The notes beneath the pieces were generated by a model. The model was given only the letters and a program-made list of their open reading frames with translations. It was not told where the DNA came from and did not search any database. A stretch of 64,000 nucleotides of DNA from Paraherbaspirillum soli (GTDB taxonomy: Bacteria > Pseudomonadota > Gammaproteobacteria > Burkholderiales > Burkholderiaceae_D): assembly GCF_042654985.1 (NCBI RefSeq), contig NZ_JBHSMT010000029.1:124001-188000 (forward strand). The letters run 5' to 3'. Positions 50,109 to 60,269 of the stretch are shown in pieces (positions within the stretch are counted from its first letter, which is position 1; every line of letters begins with the position of its first letter). The translations under genes were made by a program, and so were the position numbers.

Positions 50109-51158
50109 ATGGCAATAACCAGCTCGCACGTACTGATCTGTCGCACCGATAACATCGGCGACGTCGTACTAACGCTACCCATTACCGCTCGGCTCAAGCA
50201 GCTAGACCCATCCATCAAGATCAGCTTTTTATGCAGGGCCTACGCAGCTTCCGTCGTCAGACATTGTCGAAGCGTCGACGAAGTCGTCGAGCTTGAAAGT
50301 TTTTTGCCTAGCCCTGCCGATTATTTTGCAAAATCCGGCGTCGATACCGTCATCTTTGCGCAACCGGATCGACACTTGGCATTTGAAGCATTCAAGGCGC
50401 GCGTCCCGAACCGCATCGGCAATGCCCGTCATAAGCTCTATCAGCTGTTTTATTGCAACCGCCGGGTACGCTTCAAGAAAGGAACGTCGGAATATCATGA
50501 AGCTCAACATAATTTCGAATTCCTGCGCCCTTTCGGCATCGACACCATCCCGGAACTTGCCGCGATCCCGGCGCTGTACGATTTCGACATCCCGCAGATT
50601 CAGAAAGTAAAGCAGTTATTTCAGCAGCATCCGTTCAATCTCATCATCCACACGAAGTCAAACGGGCATGGCCGTGAATGGCCGATTGACCATTACACGA
50701 CGCTCGCCAAGCTATTGAGCAAGGACCAGAATATCCAGTTATGGCTAACGGGAAGTCCCGCTGAAGGACAGTGGCTGGCGGAGAATGCAGCAGAACTTCT
50801 GCAACAGCCTAATGTAAGCAACGTCTGCGGCAAGTTCACCCTGGACGAACTCACCTCATTCATCCAATCCGCCGATGGCCTGATTGCCAGCGGCACCGGG
50901 CCGCTGCATATTTCTGCGGCCTTGGGGCAACGCACGCTCGGTTTATTCCCGCCAACTCGCCCGATGCATCCCGGCAGGTGGGCGCCGCTAGGAAAGCGGG
51001 CACAAACATTATGTCTATCGACCAGTTGTGTCGGATGTAAAGATAGCAAGGCGGCCAGTTGCGACTGCATGAGAAATCTTGCGCCTGGCTCTGTGGAAGA
51101 AATCGTTTTGCAATGGCTCGCAGAGGCACAAGGCGCCAACGCCCAGATCAATGCGTAA
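50109..51158 (+). CDS. Family 9 glycosyltransferase (heptosyltransferase-like)
   Basis: 349 residues. CRTDNIGDVVLTLPITARLK is the GT9 start, and VASGTGPLHISAALGQRTLGLF, with a following RPMHPGRWAPLG, is the nucleotide-sugar binding region of heptosyltransferases. A Cys cluster near the end (CLSTSCVGCKDSKAASCDC) is typical of some WaaQ-like members. It likely adds a heptose to the LPS core. Confidence 0.92.
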   Translation: MAITSSHVLICRTDNIGDVVLTLPITARLKQLDPSIKISFLCRAYAASVVRHCRSVDEVVELESFLPSPADYFAKSGVDTVIFAQPDRHLAFEAFKARVPNRIGNARHKLYQLFYCNRRVRFKKGTSEYHEAQHNFEFLRPFGIDTIPELAAIPALYDFDIPQIQKVKQLFQQHPFNLIIHTKSNGHGREWPIDHYTTLAKLLSKDQNIQLWLTGSPAEGQWLAENAAELLQQPNVSNVCGKFTLDELTSFIQSADGLIASGTGPLHISAALGQRTLGLFPPTRPMHPGRWAPLGKRAQTLCLSTSCVGCKDSKAASCDCMRNLAPGSVEEIVLQWLAEAQGANAQINA

Positions 51159-51179
51159 GGAAGCCTTCCAATAGATGGA

Positions 51180-51213
51180 GTCAGCCGTCGCCAAATCTGT
51201 GCCGACGGCTGAC
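51180..51213. terminator. Hairpin between convergent LPS genes
   Basis: GTCAGCCGTCG (51180-51190) pairs with CGACGGCTGAC (51203-51213). It has no T run on either side, so its efficiency as an intrinsic terminator is uncertain. Confidence 0.5.
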
Positions 51214-51224
51214 GCCACATTTCG

Positions 51225-52349
51225 CTAGGCTTGGGGCAAGACCTCGATCACTTGCGTAACCGTAATTGCCTTCACCCAGTCCCTACGATTAAGAGTGGTA
51301 ACGACTGTGCTGTGGTCTTTATCGATCGGCGCCCACTCGGGATTTTTCTGGCGCATCAACGCGATGACAGGGACATGCACGGCATTTGCCAAATGCATCA
51401 CGGCCGTTTCGACCGAGATAATCAGATCGCACTCACGCAAGATTGCCGGCAACTGGAAAAAATTATCCTGGGCGCTAAACAGCTGGAAATGATCCAGTGT
51501 TTGAGCCGCAAAAAATTCTCTGGCATGCGCCATTTCTTCAGGCACCACATTCATCACAATACGCGTGTCGCGCCAGTCGTCCTGCTTCCTTAACGCCGTC
51601 ACGAGCTCCAAGACACGCTCCAGCGGCCAACAACGCTTCTTGGTTTTAGCGTATGGATTAATGAAAACCAGCCTGGGCTGCTGTTCGGATGACTCGCTAT
51701 TGCTCGTCATCCCCCATTTGATCAACTGCTGTTTGGCATATTGCTCCCACTGCGTCGGAATCCGCACAAACGGAAAGCGCGACAAGGTCGTGGTTTCAAT
51801 TCCAAACAAGCGCTTAAACCAGGCGGCATAAACATCGCTAATATGCACACCTGCTTGTGATACGCGGTCGGGATCGAAAGCTGCATCCAGTTTGCGATAA
51901 GCGAGGTGCTTATGGAGTGCAAAAAATCCGGCCGGCTTTTTCATGCCAACCACCAAGCCGCGCGGACTGATTTCGCGCGCCAGTGCAGCATACATCGGTG
52001 GCCGTAAGGTCGACAGCGACACTACCAGCGGATATTCCTGCTGCTGCGCCTCAATGATCGATTGCTGAAACAAGACAGGGCTATATGTTTGGGTGTACAC
52101 CTTGGCGACAAAAGGACACTCGGCCAGCCAGTCATAAAGCGCGTATTTCTTTAAATACTCCCAGGCCGCGGCGCGATTGGTACGACGCACCTCATCCACC
52201 CAGATATGAATTTTGATGTGCGGATAAGCTTCCGAGAAAGCCTGAAAGCAATTTTGCAGATAAGTAAAATCGCCCAGCGCAAGATGGGCAATGAACAAAA
52301 TCTTGTCCGCTTTTTTTAATACGTCGTCTGAAACCAGTTGTGTAGCCAT
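51225..52349 (-). CDS. Family 9-like glycosyltransferase (LPS)
   Basis: 374 residues. DKILFIAHLALGDFTYLQNC resembles the GT9 nucleotide-binding start, and CDLIISVETAVMHLANAVHV, followed by PVIALMRQKNPEWAP, is the donor site of this family (SVDTAxxHLA pattern). It differs enough from the gene at 50109 to suggest another acceptor. It lies 69 bases downstream of msbA on the same strand and is likely part of the waaL-msbA transcript. Confidence 0.85.
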   Translation of the reverse strand: MATQLVSDDVLKKADKILFIAHLALGDFTYLQNCFQAFSEAYPHIKIHIWVDEVRRTNRAAAWEYLKKYALYDWLAECPFVAKVYTQTYSPVLFQQSIIEAQQQEYPLVVSLSTLRPPMYAALAREISPRGLVVGMKKPAGFFALHKHLAYRKLDAAFDPDRVSQAGVHISDVYAAWFKRLFGIETTTLSRFPFVRIPTQWEQYAKQQLIKWGMTSNSESSEQQPRLVFINPYAKTKKRCWPLERVLELVTALRKQDDWRDTRIVMNVVPEEMAHAREFFAAQTLDHFQLFSAQDNFFQLPAILRECDLIISVETAVMHLANAVHVPVIALMRQKNPEWAPIDKDHSTVVTTLNRRDWVKAITVTQVIEVLPQA

Positions 52350-52418
52350 GAAGTGATTGATGGTCGTATCTCGATTTACCTAAGCGATCTCAAGCGATCG
52401 CGCCCAAGATCATGCGTA

Positions 52419-54176
52419 TTACATCTCTACGTTGATTGCTTCCTTGGAAAACTGGAGCCGATACAAATTGGCATATGCACCCTGCTTATACAGCAATTCG
52501 TCATGTGTACCGATTTCGACGATACTCCCGCCGGACAACACGACGATGCGGCTGGCTCTTTCGATAGTTGACAGTCGATGTGCGATCACGAACGTCGTGC
52601 GGCCTTGCATCAGCTGATCCAGCGCCGCTTGCACCGCACGTTCAGATTCGGTATCGAGTGCTGAAGTCGCCTCATCCAGGATCAGGATAGGCGCATCCTT
52701 GTAAATGGCGCGCGCCATTGCCAGACGCTGGCGTTGACCGCCGGATAGGCGCGAACCGTTATCACCTATCTGCGTCTCCAGGCCTTCCGGCAAACCGGCA
52801 ATCATATCCGTCAGATATGCCGCCTTGGCCGCGGCTTCTATGCGCGCTCGATCCGGACTGCTGTCGCCGTACGCAATATTGGCCGCGATCGTATCGTTGA
52901 ACAATACGACGTGCTGGCTCACCATGGCTATTTGCGCGCGCAAGCCAAGCAAGGAAATATCTTCGATCGACTGGCCATCCAATAGAATCCTGCCACTGGT
53001 CACCGAATAAAACCCTGGGATCAAATTAACCAGCGTCGACTTCCCGCCGCCCGACATGCCGACAAACGCAATCGTTTCGCCCGGCTCTACGTTCAGGTTA
53101 ATGCCGTTAAGTGCCGGCTTATCCTGGCCAGGATAAGAAAAACTGACATCGATAAAATCGATCTTGCCGTGCACGCGCTCAGTCAGCTGCCTACCGTTGC
53201 TGCGCTCGACTGGGCTATCGATAAGCGTAAAGACCGCTTCAGCCGCCGCCATGCCGCGCTGTAACGGGCCGTTGACCTCTGCCAGTTGCTTGAGCGGGGC
53301 CAGCAATGCAATCATCGCGGTAAAAAACGAGATGAAGCCGCCGGGCGTGATCTGATTGTGGCTCGATTGAATCAACGCCATCATGATCATCACCGACATC
53401 GCGCATGCAGTCATGATTTGCGTTACCGGCACCGTCGCAGCAAAGGTGCTGGCCAACCGCATACTATAGCGACGGATGTGCTCGGCGGACTGCTCAAAGC
53501 GCCTCTTTTCATAATCCTGCCCGCCGAAAATCTTGATAACCTGTTGCGCCCGCGTAGTTTCTTCGATCACCTGGGTCAGTTGCGCATTGACGTCCAGCGC
53601 ATCCTTGTTCAGCTTCTTCAAACGCTTGCCTGTGGTACGCACCACCAGCGTCATCAGCGGCATAAGCACCAGCGCAACAATCGTCAGACTCCAGCTGATA
53701 TACAACATGTAAGCCAGCAAGCCCGCGATGGTCAGGACACAGCGCACGATCGAAGTGAACAGCTTGCTGATCATGTCGATGATCTGCTGAACTTCGAACA
53801 TGATCGAATTAATCACCCGTCCCACCGAGTGGGTCGCATGGAAATCAATCGGCACGTTCAAGATGCGATTGAACATTTGCCGACGCAGTGTATTGAGCAC
53901 GCGACTGGACACCCAGTTGGTCATGTAAGTGGTTAAAAATGTCGACGCTCCGCGCGCAACAAAAGCCCCGACCACAGCGACCGGAACCATCCACAACGGA
54001 AATCTGGGTTTTGTGACAAAACCGTCATCCAGCAATATCTTGAAAATATAAGCAACCAGCGGTTCGGTCGCGGCAGTGACGATCATGCCGAGAAATGCCA
54101 GGAACAAACGCTTTTTATAGGGGCGATGAAGGATAGCGAGACGTTTGAAATACGTTGAATACGATGATGCAGTCAT
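52419..54176 (-). CDS. msbA: Lipid A-core flippase MsbA (ABC transporter, fused)
   Basis: 585 residues, the size of MsbA half-transporters. Six membrane helices occupy the first 310 residues; the ATPase part has Walker A GMSGGGKSTLVNL, signature LSGGQRQRLAMARA and Walker B ILILDEATSALD. It flips lipid A-core across the inner membrane. Its location between waaL and a core glycosyltransferase supports this over a drug exporter. Confidence 0.94.
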   Translation of the reverse strand: MTASSYSTYFKRLAILHRPYKKRLFLAFLGMIVTAATEPLVAYIFKILLDDGFVTKPRFPLWMVPVAVVGAFVARGASTFLTTYMTNWVSSRVLNTLRRQMFNRILNVPIDFHATHSVGRVINSIMFEVQQIIDMISKLFTSIVRCVLTIAGLLAYMLYISWSLTIVALVLMPLMTLVVRTTGKRLKKLNKDALDVNAQLTQVIEETTRAQQVIKIFGGQDYEKRRFEQSAEHIRRYSMRLASTFAATVPVTQIMTACAMSVMIMMALIQSSHNQITPGGFISFFTAMIALLAPLKQLAEVNGPLQRGMAAAEAVFTLIDSPVERSNGRQLTERVHGKIDFIDVSFSYPGQDKPALNGINLNVEPGETIAFVGMSGGGKSTLVNLIPGFYSVTSGRILLDGQSIEDISLLGLRAQIAMVSQHVVLFNDTIAANIAYGDSSPDRARIEAAAKAAYLTDMIAGLPEGLETQIGDNGSRLSGGQRQRLAMARAIYKDAPILILDEATSALDTESERAVQAALDQLMQGRTTFVIAHRLSTIERASRIVVLSGGSIVEIGTHDELLYKQGAYANLYRLQFSKEAINVEM

Positions 54177-55420
54177 GGATCAGTCCGCTTAAGTTCTTTT
54201 TTTCGTTTTATGATGCAGGCCAGAAATGTCGCCACGCTCATGCTGTAAAACCCTCCCAGGACCGTCCAAAAGAACATCAGGTCGGTAAGGCCGTAAATAA
54301 AAAAGCCAAGACAAAGAAGCAATCCCAAACCCGCGGCAGTTCTTATATCGTCGTCGGCATCACGAATGTCCCGCATAAAGTAATACGCCGGAACACAATA
54401 AATTGACACGCTTGCCAGAAATCCAAATATCCCCAGGATAGTCGTATTGAATAGAATTTCATTGTGCGAATGCGCCAAAGATGCCGCCGCAGGAGTAATC
54501 ACTTTACGGGATACCAGTTCGTTCAGACCACTACTAAAATTCTCCCGGCCGATACCAACGACCGGATGTTGCTTGAACAATATCCACGATGCATGCCAGA
54601 GCTGGAGCCGGATACCCGTCGAGGTATCGACATTTTGGCCACTAACGAAAAGGCTGATTTCTGATTTCGTTTCAGCCAATCTGGTTTGAACGGCACTGCT
54701 GAAAGTGAAGATCCCCGCCAATACGGCAAGCGATAAAACCGCAATCGCCAATTTATGCCGAATGCGAATATTCCCAAAAAACATAAACATGAAAGCAAAG
54801 AAAAATGGAATTGCAATCCAGCTGCCTCGGGTTTTTGCCAACAAAGTGGCATATAAGCCGACGCAGCACGCCAGCACTTTCACGACGAATATGACTTTTT
54901 GGCGACGTTCATTCCAGCCGAATGAAATTAATGCCATAGCCCCTAACAATAGCGCTATGTTGGAAAAAGCGATGGTGGATAAAAATCCCACATTGCCAAA
55001 GCGATCAATTCCGCCTTCTGTAATGACGTAGGTTTTTATTACCGCCGCGAACACGCCAACCACGAAAGCCCACTGTACATTCTTCAGGTGACGTAGAGGA
55101 ACGCTCAAGATTATCCAGAAAATCGGCGCAAACACTGCAAGCCGAACTGCCCTGTCATACTGCTTGACTGCAAAATCCCCGCTGACGATCTGATTCAGAA
55201 AGACCGCACAGAATAATGAAGCCATTGCCAGATGAAGCGGCCAGTACTGTTTTAACAGTTGGCCAAAACTTGTCTCCATCGGTTTGTAACGGCAAACAAG
55301 AGCAACAATACTGCAAACGAAAAGTAAATATAAACACGCATTACCCGCATTATGCAAAACGATCGATAACGCAGGGAACAATGCTATGGCGATAATTACG
55401 GGCCATTTAATATAAGACAA
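54173..55420 (-). CDS. waaL: O-antigen ligase (WaaL family)
   Basis: 415 residues with about eleven membrane segments and one large periplasmic loop containing GSWIAIPFFFAFMFMFFG and the conserved SLAHSHNEILFNTTILGIFG (His-Asn motif of Wzy_C/WaaL proteins). It would join O-polysaccharide to lipid A-core in the periplasm. A start at the annotated TTG/ATG end is assumed. Its stop overlaps the msbA start (ATGA), so the two are cotranscribed. Confidence 0.88.
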   Translation of the reverse strand: MSYIKWPVIIAIALFPALSIVLHNAGNACLYLLFVCSIVALVCRYKPMETSFGQLLKQYWPLHLAMASLFCAVFLNQIVSGDFAVKQYDRAVRLAVFAPIFWIILSVPLRHLKNVQWAFVVGVFAAVIKTYVITEGGIDRFGNVGFLSTIAFSNIALLLGAMALISFGWNERRQKVIFVVKVLACCVGLYATLLAKTRGSWIAIPFFFAFMFMFFGNIRIRHKLAIAVLSLAVLAGIFTFSSAVQTRLAETKSEISLFVSGQNVDTSTGIRLQLWHASWILFKQHPVVGIGRENFSSGLNELVSRKVITPAAASLAHSHNEILFNTTILGIFGFLASVSIYCVPAYYFMRDIRDADDDIRTAAGLGLLLCLGFFIYGLTDLMFFWTVLGGFYSMSVATFLACIIKRKKELKRTDP

Positions 55421-55743
55421 CTCTCTTCTCCAAATTCAAACTGTAAGGCACCTCGAAAAACCTACTGCAGGGTTTTGCAAGCCCGGCAATCTCAGGGCTG
55501 CGATGCTCGCCGTACCTCAGTACGGCTGTGCCTCTCTCCCGACCTTGAGCCGCTCGCTACGGTTTCGAGATACCCGATAGCTACGACCCCGAATACCTGT
55601 TAACGGTGTGTAGCCGTAAAACGTTAGCTGGTGCCGATGTAGCTCGGAAACCGGAGATATCTCAGGTCAAGGATGATTTCAGGCACGTAGGAAAGTCACG
55701 AGACAGCGGATCGCATCCAAGCAATAAGATCGCAAACAGGTTC
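55421..55743. other. 323-bp gap with a MITE-like repeat
   Basis: Contains the repeat at 55447-55571. The remaining 170 bases up to dnaE show no gene, hairpin terminator or promoter that I can support. Confidence 0.6.
55447..55571. repeat. MITE-like repeat, copy A
   Basis: Begins GGCACCTCGAAAAACCTAC and ends in CGCTACGGTTTCGAG, imperfect inverted termini. Inner blocks (GGGCTGCGATGCTC, GACCTTGAGCCGCTCGCTAC) recur in reverse complement in copy B at 63688-63817. It is preceded by TAA. No coding capacity. Confidence 0.75.
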
Positions 55744-58700
55744 TTAATACTCCACCATCACGGATTCTTTACCTAGTTTCTCCACTAGTGAACTCTGCAA
55801 TCCATCGCTGGGCGAAACCCGCCATTGATCGCTAAACAATATCTCGCAACCGATGCCGCCGCCGGTATAGCGTACAGTCAGGGGCAATCCGCTTTCAGAG
55901 CGATGTGGCGTCAGGACACTCTTGAGTTGCGTCGCATCGATCCGCGGCTCGGAAGAAGACAGCGACAACACGAATTGCCGCCCATACTGAATCCGCGCCG
56001 CAGCGATATCCATCACCTTTTCGGCCGACACGCGCAAACCGCCGTTGAAGCGATCTTCCGAGACCTTGCCCTGCACCACCAGGAATTCATCTTCCTTGAA
56101 GAAAGCCTTGTTCGGTTCGAACTGCTCGCTATATACGGTGACATCGACCGTAGCGCTGCCGTCATCGAGCGTGACGATCATCATCTTTCCGCGCTGGGTC
56201 ATTTGCGCGCGCAAGCCCGAGATGATGCCTGCCAAAGTGCGCGGTTCACGCGACGGTTCGAGGCTGCCCAGCGGCGTGCGGGCAAAACGGCGCGCTTCGG
56301 CAGCGTAGGCGTTGAACAAATGACCTGACAGATAAAATCCTAACGCGATTTTTTCTTCAGTCAGTTTCTGCTTGTCGGTCCATGGCGTTGTCTGCACGTA
56401 TTCCATCGGCGCTTCGAGATCGCTGTCGTCGCCGCCGAACAGGCTGACCTGGTTGGCCGACGCCAGCTTCTGGTCGGCAGCTTCCATCGCGCGTCCGACC
56501 GATGCCAGCAAAATGCCGCGATCGACGTTGAAGCAGTCGAACGCGCCGGCCCGTATCAGCGATTCGATGGTGCGCCGATTGATCTGGCGTTTATCGACGC
56601 GCAGGCAGAAATCGAACAAATCGACAAACGGTTTTTCCTTCCGTGCAGCAACGATCGCCTCGATCGCATTTTGGCCGGAGCCCTTGACCGCCCCCAGGCC
56701 GTAACGGATGAAGGTCGCTTTTTTCCCGGGCTGCCCTTCCGGCGTAAAGCGGTATTCCGACAGATTGATGTCGGGCGGCAGCAAGGTCAGTTTGCACACG
56801 TCCAGTGCGTCTTCGACCAGGATCTTGACCTTTTCCGTATCGTCCATCGCCAGCGACAAGTTGGCGGCCATGAAGGCGGCAGGATGATGGGCTTTCAGGT
56901 ACGCGGTGTGATACGACAACAGGGCGTATGCGGCAGCGTGCGATTTATTGAAACCGTAGCCGGCAAACTTTTCCATCAAGTCGAAAATCTCGTCGGCCTT
57001 GGCTTCGGACAGGCCATCCTTGGCCGCACCGTCGCGGAAGATTTGACGATGCTCCGCCATTTCTTCGGCCTTTTTCTTACCCATCGCCCGCCGCAGCAAA
57101 TCCGCGCCGCCGAGCGAATAGCCGCCGACCACCTGCGCCATCTGCATCACCTGCTCCTGATACACCATGATGCCGTAGGTTTCGGACAAAATGCCTTCGG
57201 TGCGCGGATCGGGATAGTCGAAACGCTCGCCGTGCTTACGTTTGCAAAAATCGGGGATCAGGTCCATCGGACCCGGACGATACAGCGCCACCAGCGCGAT
57301 AATGTCTTCGAAACGGTCGGGACGCGCATCTTTCAACATGCCTTGCATGCCGCGGCTTTCCAGCTGGAACACGGCGACCGTTTTAGCGGCGGTCAGCAAG
57401 TCATACGATGCCCGGTCATTCAGCGGCAATTTCTCCAGGCTGAAATCGGCCATCGCCGGATCGAGCTGCTTGATGTAGCGCACCGCCCGATCCAGGATCG
57501 TCAGCGTGGTCAAGCCCAAAAAGTCGAACTTGACCAGACCGACCGCTTCGACGTCGTCCTTGTCGTATTGCGACACCACGCCGGCATCGCCGCCTTGCGT
57601 GTACAGCGGACAGAAATCGGTCAGTTTGCCGGGCGCGATCAAGACGCCGCCGGCATGCATGCCGATGTTCCGCGCAATCCCTTCGACCTGTTGCGCGAGG
57701 TTGAGCAGCTGCTTGACCTCTTCCTCGTTTTCCAGCCGCTCCGCCAGCAACGGTTCCTCCTGGATCGCATCGGCAATCGTGACATGCTTGCCCGGCTTGA
57801 ATGGAATCAGCTTGGACACGCCGTCGCAGAACATGTAGCCGAAATCGAGCACCCGTCCGACATCGCGGATGGCGCCCTTGGCCGCCATCGTGCCGAAGGT
57901 GGCGATCTGCGACACCGCTTCTTTGCCGTACAGATCCTTGACGTGCTGGATCACGCGGTCGCGGCCCTCCTGGCAAAAGTCGATATCGAAGTCGGGCATC
58001 GAAACCCGCTCAGGATTCAGGAAGCGCTCGAACAGCAGGTTGTATTTGAGCGGGTCCAGATCGGTAATCTGCAACGAATAAGCGACCAGCGAGCCGGCGC
58101 CGGAACCCCGTCCGGGGCCGACCGGCACGCCATTTTCCTTTGCCCAGCGGATAAATTCGGCAACGATCAGGAAGTAACCTGGGAAACCCATCTTGATGAT
58201 GGTGTCGGTTTCAAATTTCAGACGATCCTGATAACGCTGGCGTTGCTGCTCGCGCTTGGTCTCGTCGGGGAACAAATGCACCAGACGGGCTTCCAGCCCT
58301 TCCTGCGATTGCTGCACCAGGAACTCGCCAATCGTCATGCCGTCCGGCGTTGGAAAATCCGGCAGCTTCGGCTTACCCAGTTGCAGCGTCAAATTGCAGC
58401 GCTTGGCAATTTCAATCGAGTTTTGCAGCGCCGCCGGCATATCGGCAAACAGCGCCACCATCTCGGCCTGGGTCTTGAAGCACTGCTGATCGTTGAAGCG
58501 CCGGACTCTTCGCGCATTGGCCAGCATTTCGCCTTCGGCGATACAGGTACGCGCCTCATGCGCGATGAATTCTTCTTTATTCAGAAACTGGGTCGGGTGG
58601 GTCGCCACCACCGGCAACTGCAGCTTGGCCGCCAGCGCCACCGCCTGCCGCACGTGCGGCTCCATATTGGGTTGTTCGGCGCGCTGGATCTCGATATAAA

Positions 58701-59211
58701 AATTATCCGGGAAGATGCGCGCCCAGCGCGTTGCGCAACGTTCTGCGGCAGCCAGATTGCCATTGTCGATGGCGATCCCGACATCGCCAAAGTGCGCGCC
58801 GGACAAGGCGATCAATCCATTGCCGTTGGCTTGATGCTGCAAGGCTTCCAGCCATTCGGCGCGAATTTCAGCACGGCCGCGGTGCAGATTCTCCAGCCAG
58901 GCTTTGGACAGCAATTCGCATAATTGCAAATAGCCGGCACGGTTCTTGACCATCAACAGCAGGCGCGACGGCTTGTCGCGCTCATCGTCGTTGGTGATCC
59001 AGACGTCGCAGCCGATAATCGGCTTGACGCCTTTGCTGCGTGCGGTTTTGTAAAATTTGACCATGCCGAACAGGTTGGCCAGGTCGGAAATGCCAAGCGC
59101 CGCCTGGCCGTCCTTGGCTGCGGCTTTCACTATGTCGTCAATGCGCACCAGGCCATCGACAATGGAATACTCGGAGTGCAGGCGGAGATGGGTAAATTGC
59201 GGTGTCGTCAT
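55744..59211 (-). CDS. dnaE: DNA polymerase III alpha subunit
   Basis: 1155 residues from the ATG at 59211; upstream codons lack homology. An N-terminal PHP domain (FTHLRLHSEYSIVDGLVRID), the catalytic palm with PDFDIDFCQEGRDRVI and GRGSGAGSLVAYSLQITDLD, the HhH region (AGYGFNKSHAAAYALLSYHT) and an OB-fold near the end (TVDVTVYSEQFEPNKAFF) follow in order. It is the main replicative polymerase. Confidence 0.98.
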   Translation of the reverse strand: MTTPQFTHLRLHSEYSIVDGLVRIDDIVKAAAKDGQAALGISDLANLFGMVKFYKTARSKGVKPIIGCDVWITNDDERDKPSRLLLMVKNRAGYLQLCELLSKAWLENLHRGRAEIRAEWLEALQHQANGNGLIALSGAHFGDVGIAIDNGNLAAAERCATRWARIFPDNFYIEIQRAEQPNMEPHVRQAVALAAKLQLPVVATHPTQFLNKEEFIAHEARTCIAEGEMLANARRVRRFNDQQCFKTQAEMVALFADMPAALQNSIEIAKRCNLTLQLGKPKLPDFPTPDGMTIGEFLVQQSQEGLEARLVHLFPDETKREQQRQRYQDRLKFETDTIIKMGFPGYFLIVAEFIRWAKENGVPVGPGRGSGAGSLVAYSLQITDLDPLKYNLLFERFLNPERVSMPDFDIDFCQEGRDRVIQHVKDLYGKEAVSQIATFGTMAAKGAIRDVGRVLDFGYMFCDGVSKLIPFKPGKHVTIADAIQEEPLLAERLENEEEVKQLLNLAQQVEGIARNIGMHAGGVLIAPGKLTDFCPLYTQGGDAGVVSQYDKDDVEAVGLVKFDFLGLTTLTILDRAVRYIKQLDPAMADFSLEKLPLNDRASYDLLTAAKTVAVFQLESRGMQGMLKDARPDRFEDIIALVALYRPGPMDLIPDFCKRKHGERFDYPDPRTEGILSETYGIMVYQEQVMQMAQVVGGYSLGGADLLRRAMGKKKAEEMAEHRQIFRDGAAKDGLSEAKADEIFDLMEKFAGYGFNKSHAAAYALLSYHTAYLKAHHPAAFMAANLSLAMDDTEKVKILVEDALDVCKLTLLPPDINLSEYRFTPEGQPGKKATFIRYGLGAVKGSGQNAIEAIVAARKEKPFVDLFDFCLRVDKRQINRRTIESLIRAGAFDCFNVDRGILLASVGRAMEAADQKLASANQVSLFGGDDSDLEAPMEYVQTTPWTDKQKLTEEKIALGFYLSGHLFNAYAAEARRFARTPLGSLEPSREPRTLAGIISGLRAQMTQRGKMMIVTLDDGSATVDVTVYSEQFEPNKAFFKEDEFLVVQGKVSEDRFNGGLRVSAEKVMDIAAARIQYGRQFVLSLSSSEPRIDATQLKSVLTPHRSESGLPLTVRYTGGGIGCEILFSDQWRVSPSDGLQSSLVEKLGKESVMVEY

Positions 59212-59308
59212 GGGCGGTATTTTACCCGACGCCCCTGCCACTATTGGGCAATCATGCGGTCGACGTTTATAATACTGAGAAATCAACGACTTACAGAGAA
59301 ATCAGCTT

Positions 59309-60190
59309 ATGCAGTCCAGTCATTCCTACGTCAATATCGCCGCTTATAAGTTTGTGACATTCGAGGACACGGAACAAAAACGTCCTGAATTTCTTGCAAT
59401 TTGTAAGCAATTGCAACTAAAAGGCACGATCCTGCTTACTCCTGAGGGAATCAACCTGTTCCTGGCCGGCTTGCGCGAGCAAATCGACCAATTTCTGCTC
59501 TGGCTGCGCGCCGACCAGCGTTTTTCCGACCTGCAAGTGAAGGAAAGCTATTCCGAAAAGCAACCGTTCACCCGCATGCTGGTCAAGCTGAAAGCGGAAA
59601 TCATCACGATGAAGCATCCACTGATCAAGCCGGAACTGGGCCGCGCGCCGGCAGTGGAAGCCAAGACCCTGAAGCGCTGGCTGGACCAAGGACATGACGA
59701 TAACGGCCGCCCGGTGGTGATGCTCGACACCCGCAATGCTTTTGAAGTCAATGTCGGCACGTTTAAAGACACGATCGATTACCGCATCGAAAAATTCAGC
59801 GAATTCCCGGCCGTGGTTGCCGAGCACAAGGAAGCATTGGCAGACAAAACCGTGGTGACCTTCTGCACCGGCGGCATCCGCTGCGAAAAAGCGGCGATCC
59901 ACATGCAAAATGTCGGCTTCGACAGCGTCTATCAGCTGGAAGGCGGCATTCTCAAATATTTTGAAGAATGCGGCGGTGCCCACTACGACGGCGATTGCTT
60001 TGTATTCGACTATCGGACCGCGCTCAATCCGCAATTGCAGGAAACCGCCACCGCGCAGTGTTACGCCTGTCGTGCAGTGGTGACGCCGCGCGAGCAATTG
60101 TCTCCGCAATACGTCGCCGGCAAGTCGTGCCCGCATTGCGCGTCGGAAAACAGCTCTGGAACCACAGGAGCAGCGACTGCGGCGCATTGA
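59309..60190 (+). CDS. trhO: tRNA uridine(34) hydroxylase, rhodanese-type
   Basis: 293 residues. The N-terminal acylphosphatase-like part (GTILLTPEGINLFLAG) and the rhodanese domain with active Cys in FCTGGIRCEKAAIHM are the YceA/TrhO layout; a Cys-rich end (CYACRAVVTPREQLSPQYVA, SCPHCAS) may bind zinc. It makes 5-hydroxyuridine at the tRNA wobble base with oxygen. Confidence 0.94.
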   Translation: MQSSHSYVNIAAYKFVTFEDTEQKRPEFLAICKQLQLKGTILLTPEGINLFLAGLREQIDQFLLWLRADQRFSDLQVKESYSEKQPFTRMLVKLKAEIITMKHPLIKPELGRAPAVEAKTLKRWLDQGHDDNGRPVVMLDTRNAFEVNVGTFKDTIDYRIEKFSEFPAVVAEHKEALADKTVVTFCTGGIRCEKAAIHMQNVGFDSVYQLEGGILKYFEECGGAHYDGDCFVFDYRTALNPQLQETATAQCYACRAVVTPREQLSPQYVAGKSCPHCASENSSGTTGAATAAH

Positions 60191-60215
60191 CCGCCATCTA
60201 TCGCGCTCCTCAAAT

Positions 60216-60248
60216 AAAAAGCCCGCTGACATTGCCAGCGGGCTTTTT
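60216..60248. terminator. Bidirectional Rho-independent terminator
   Basis: AAAAAGCCCGCTG, loop ACATTGC, CAGCGGGCTTTTT: a symmetric stem with A and T runs on the two sides, between the convergent trhO and flavodoxin-like genes. Confidence 0.92.
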
Positions 60249-60269
60249 TATTCACGCACTATTTGCGCA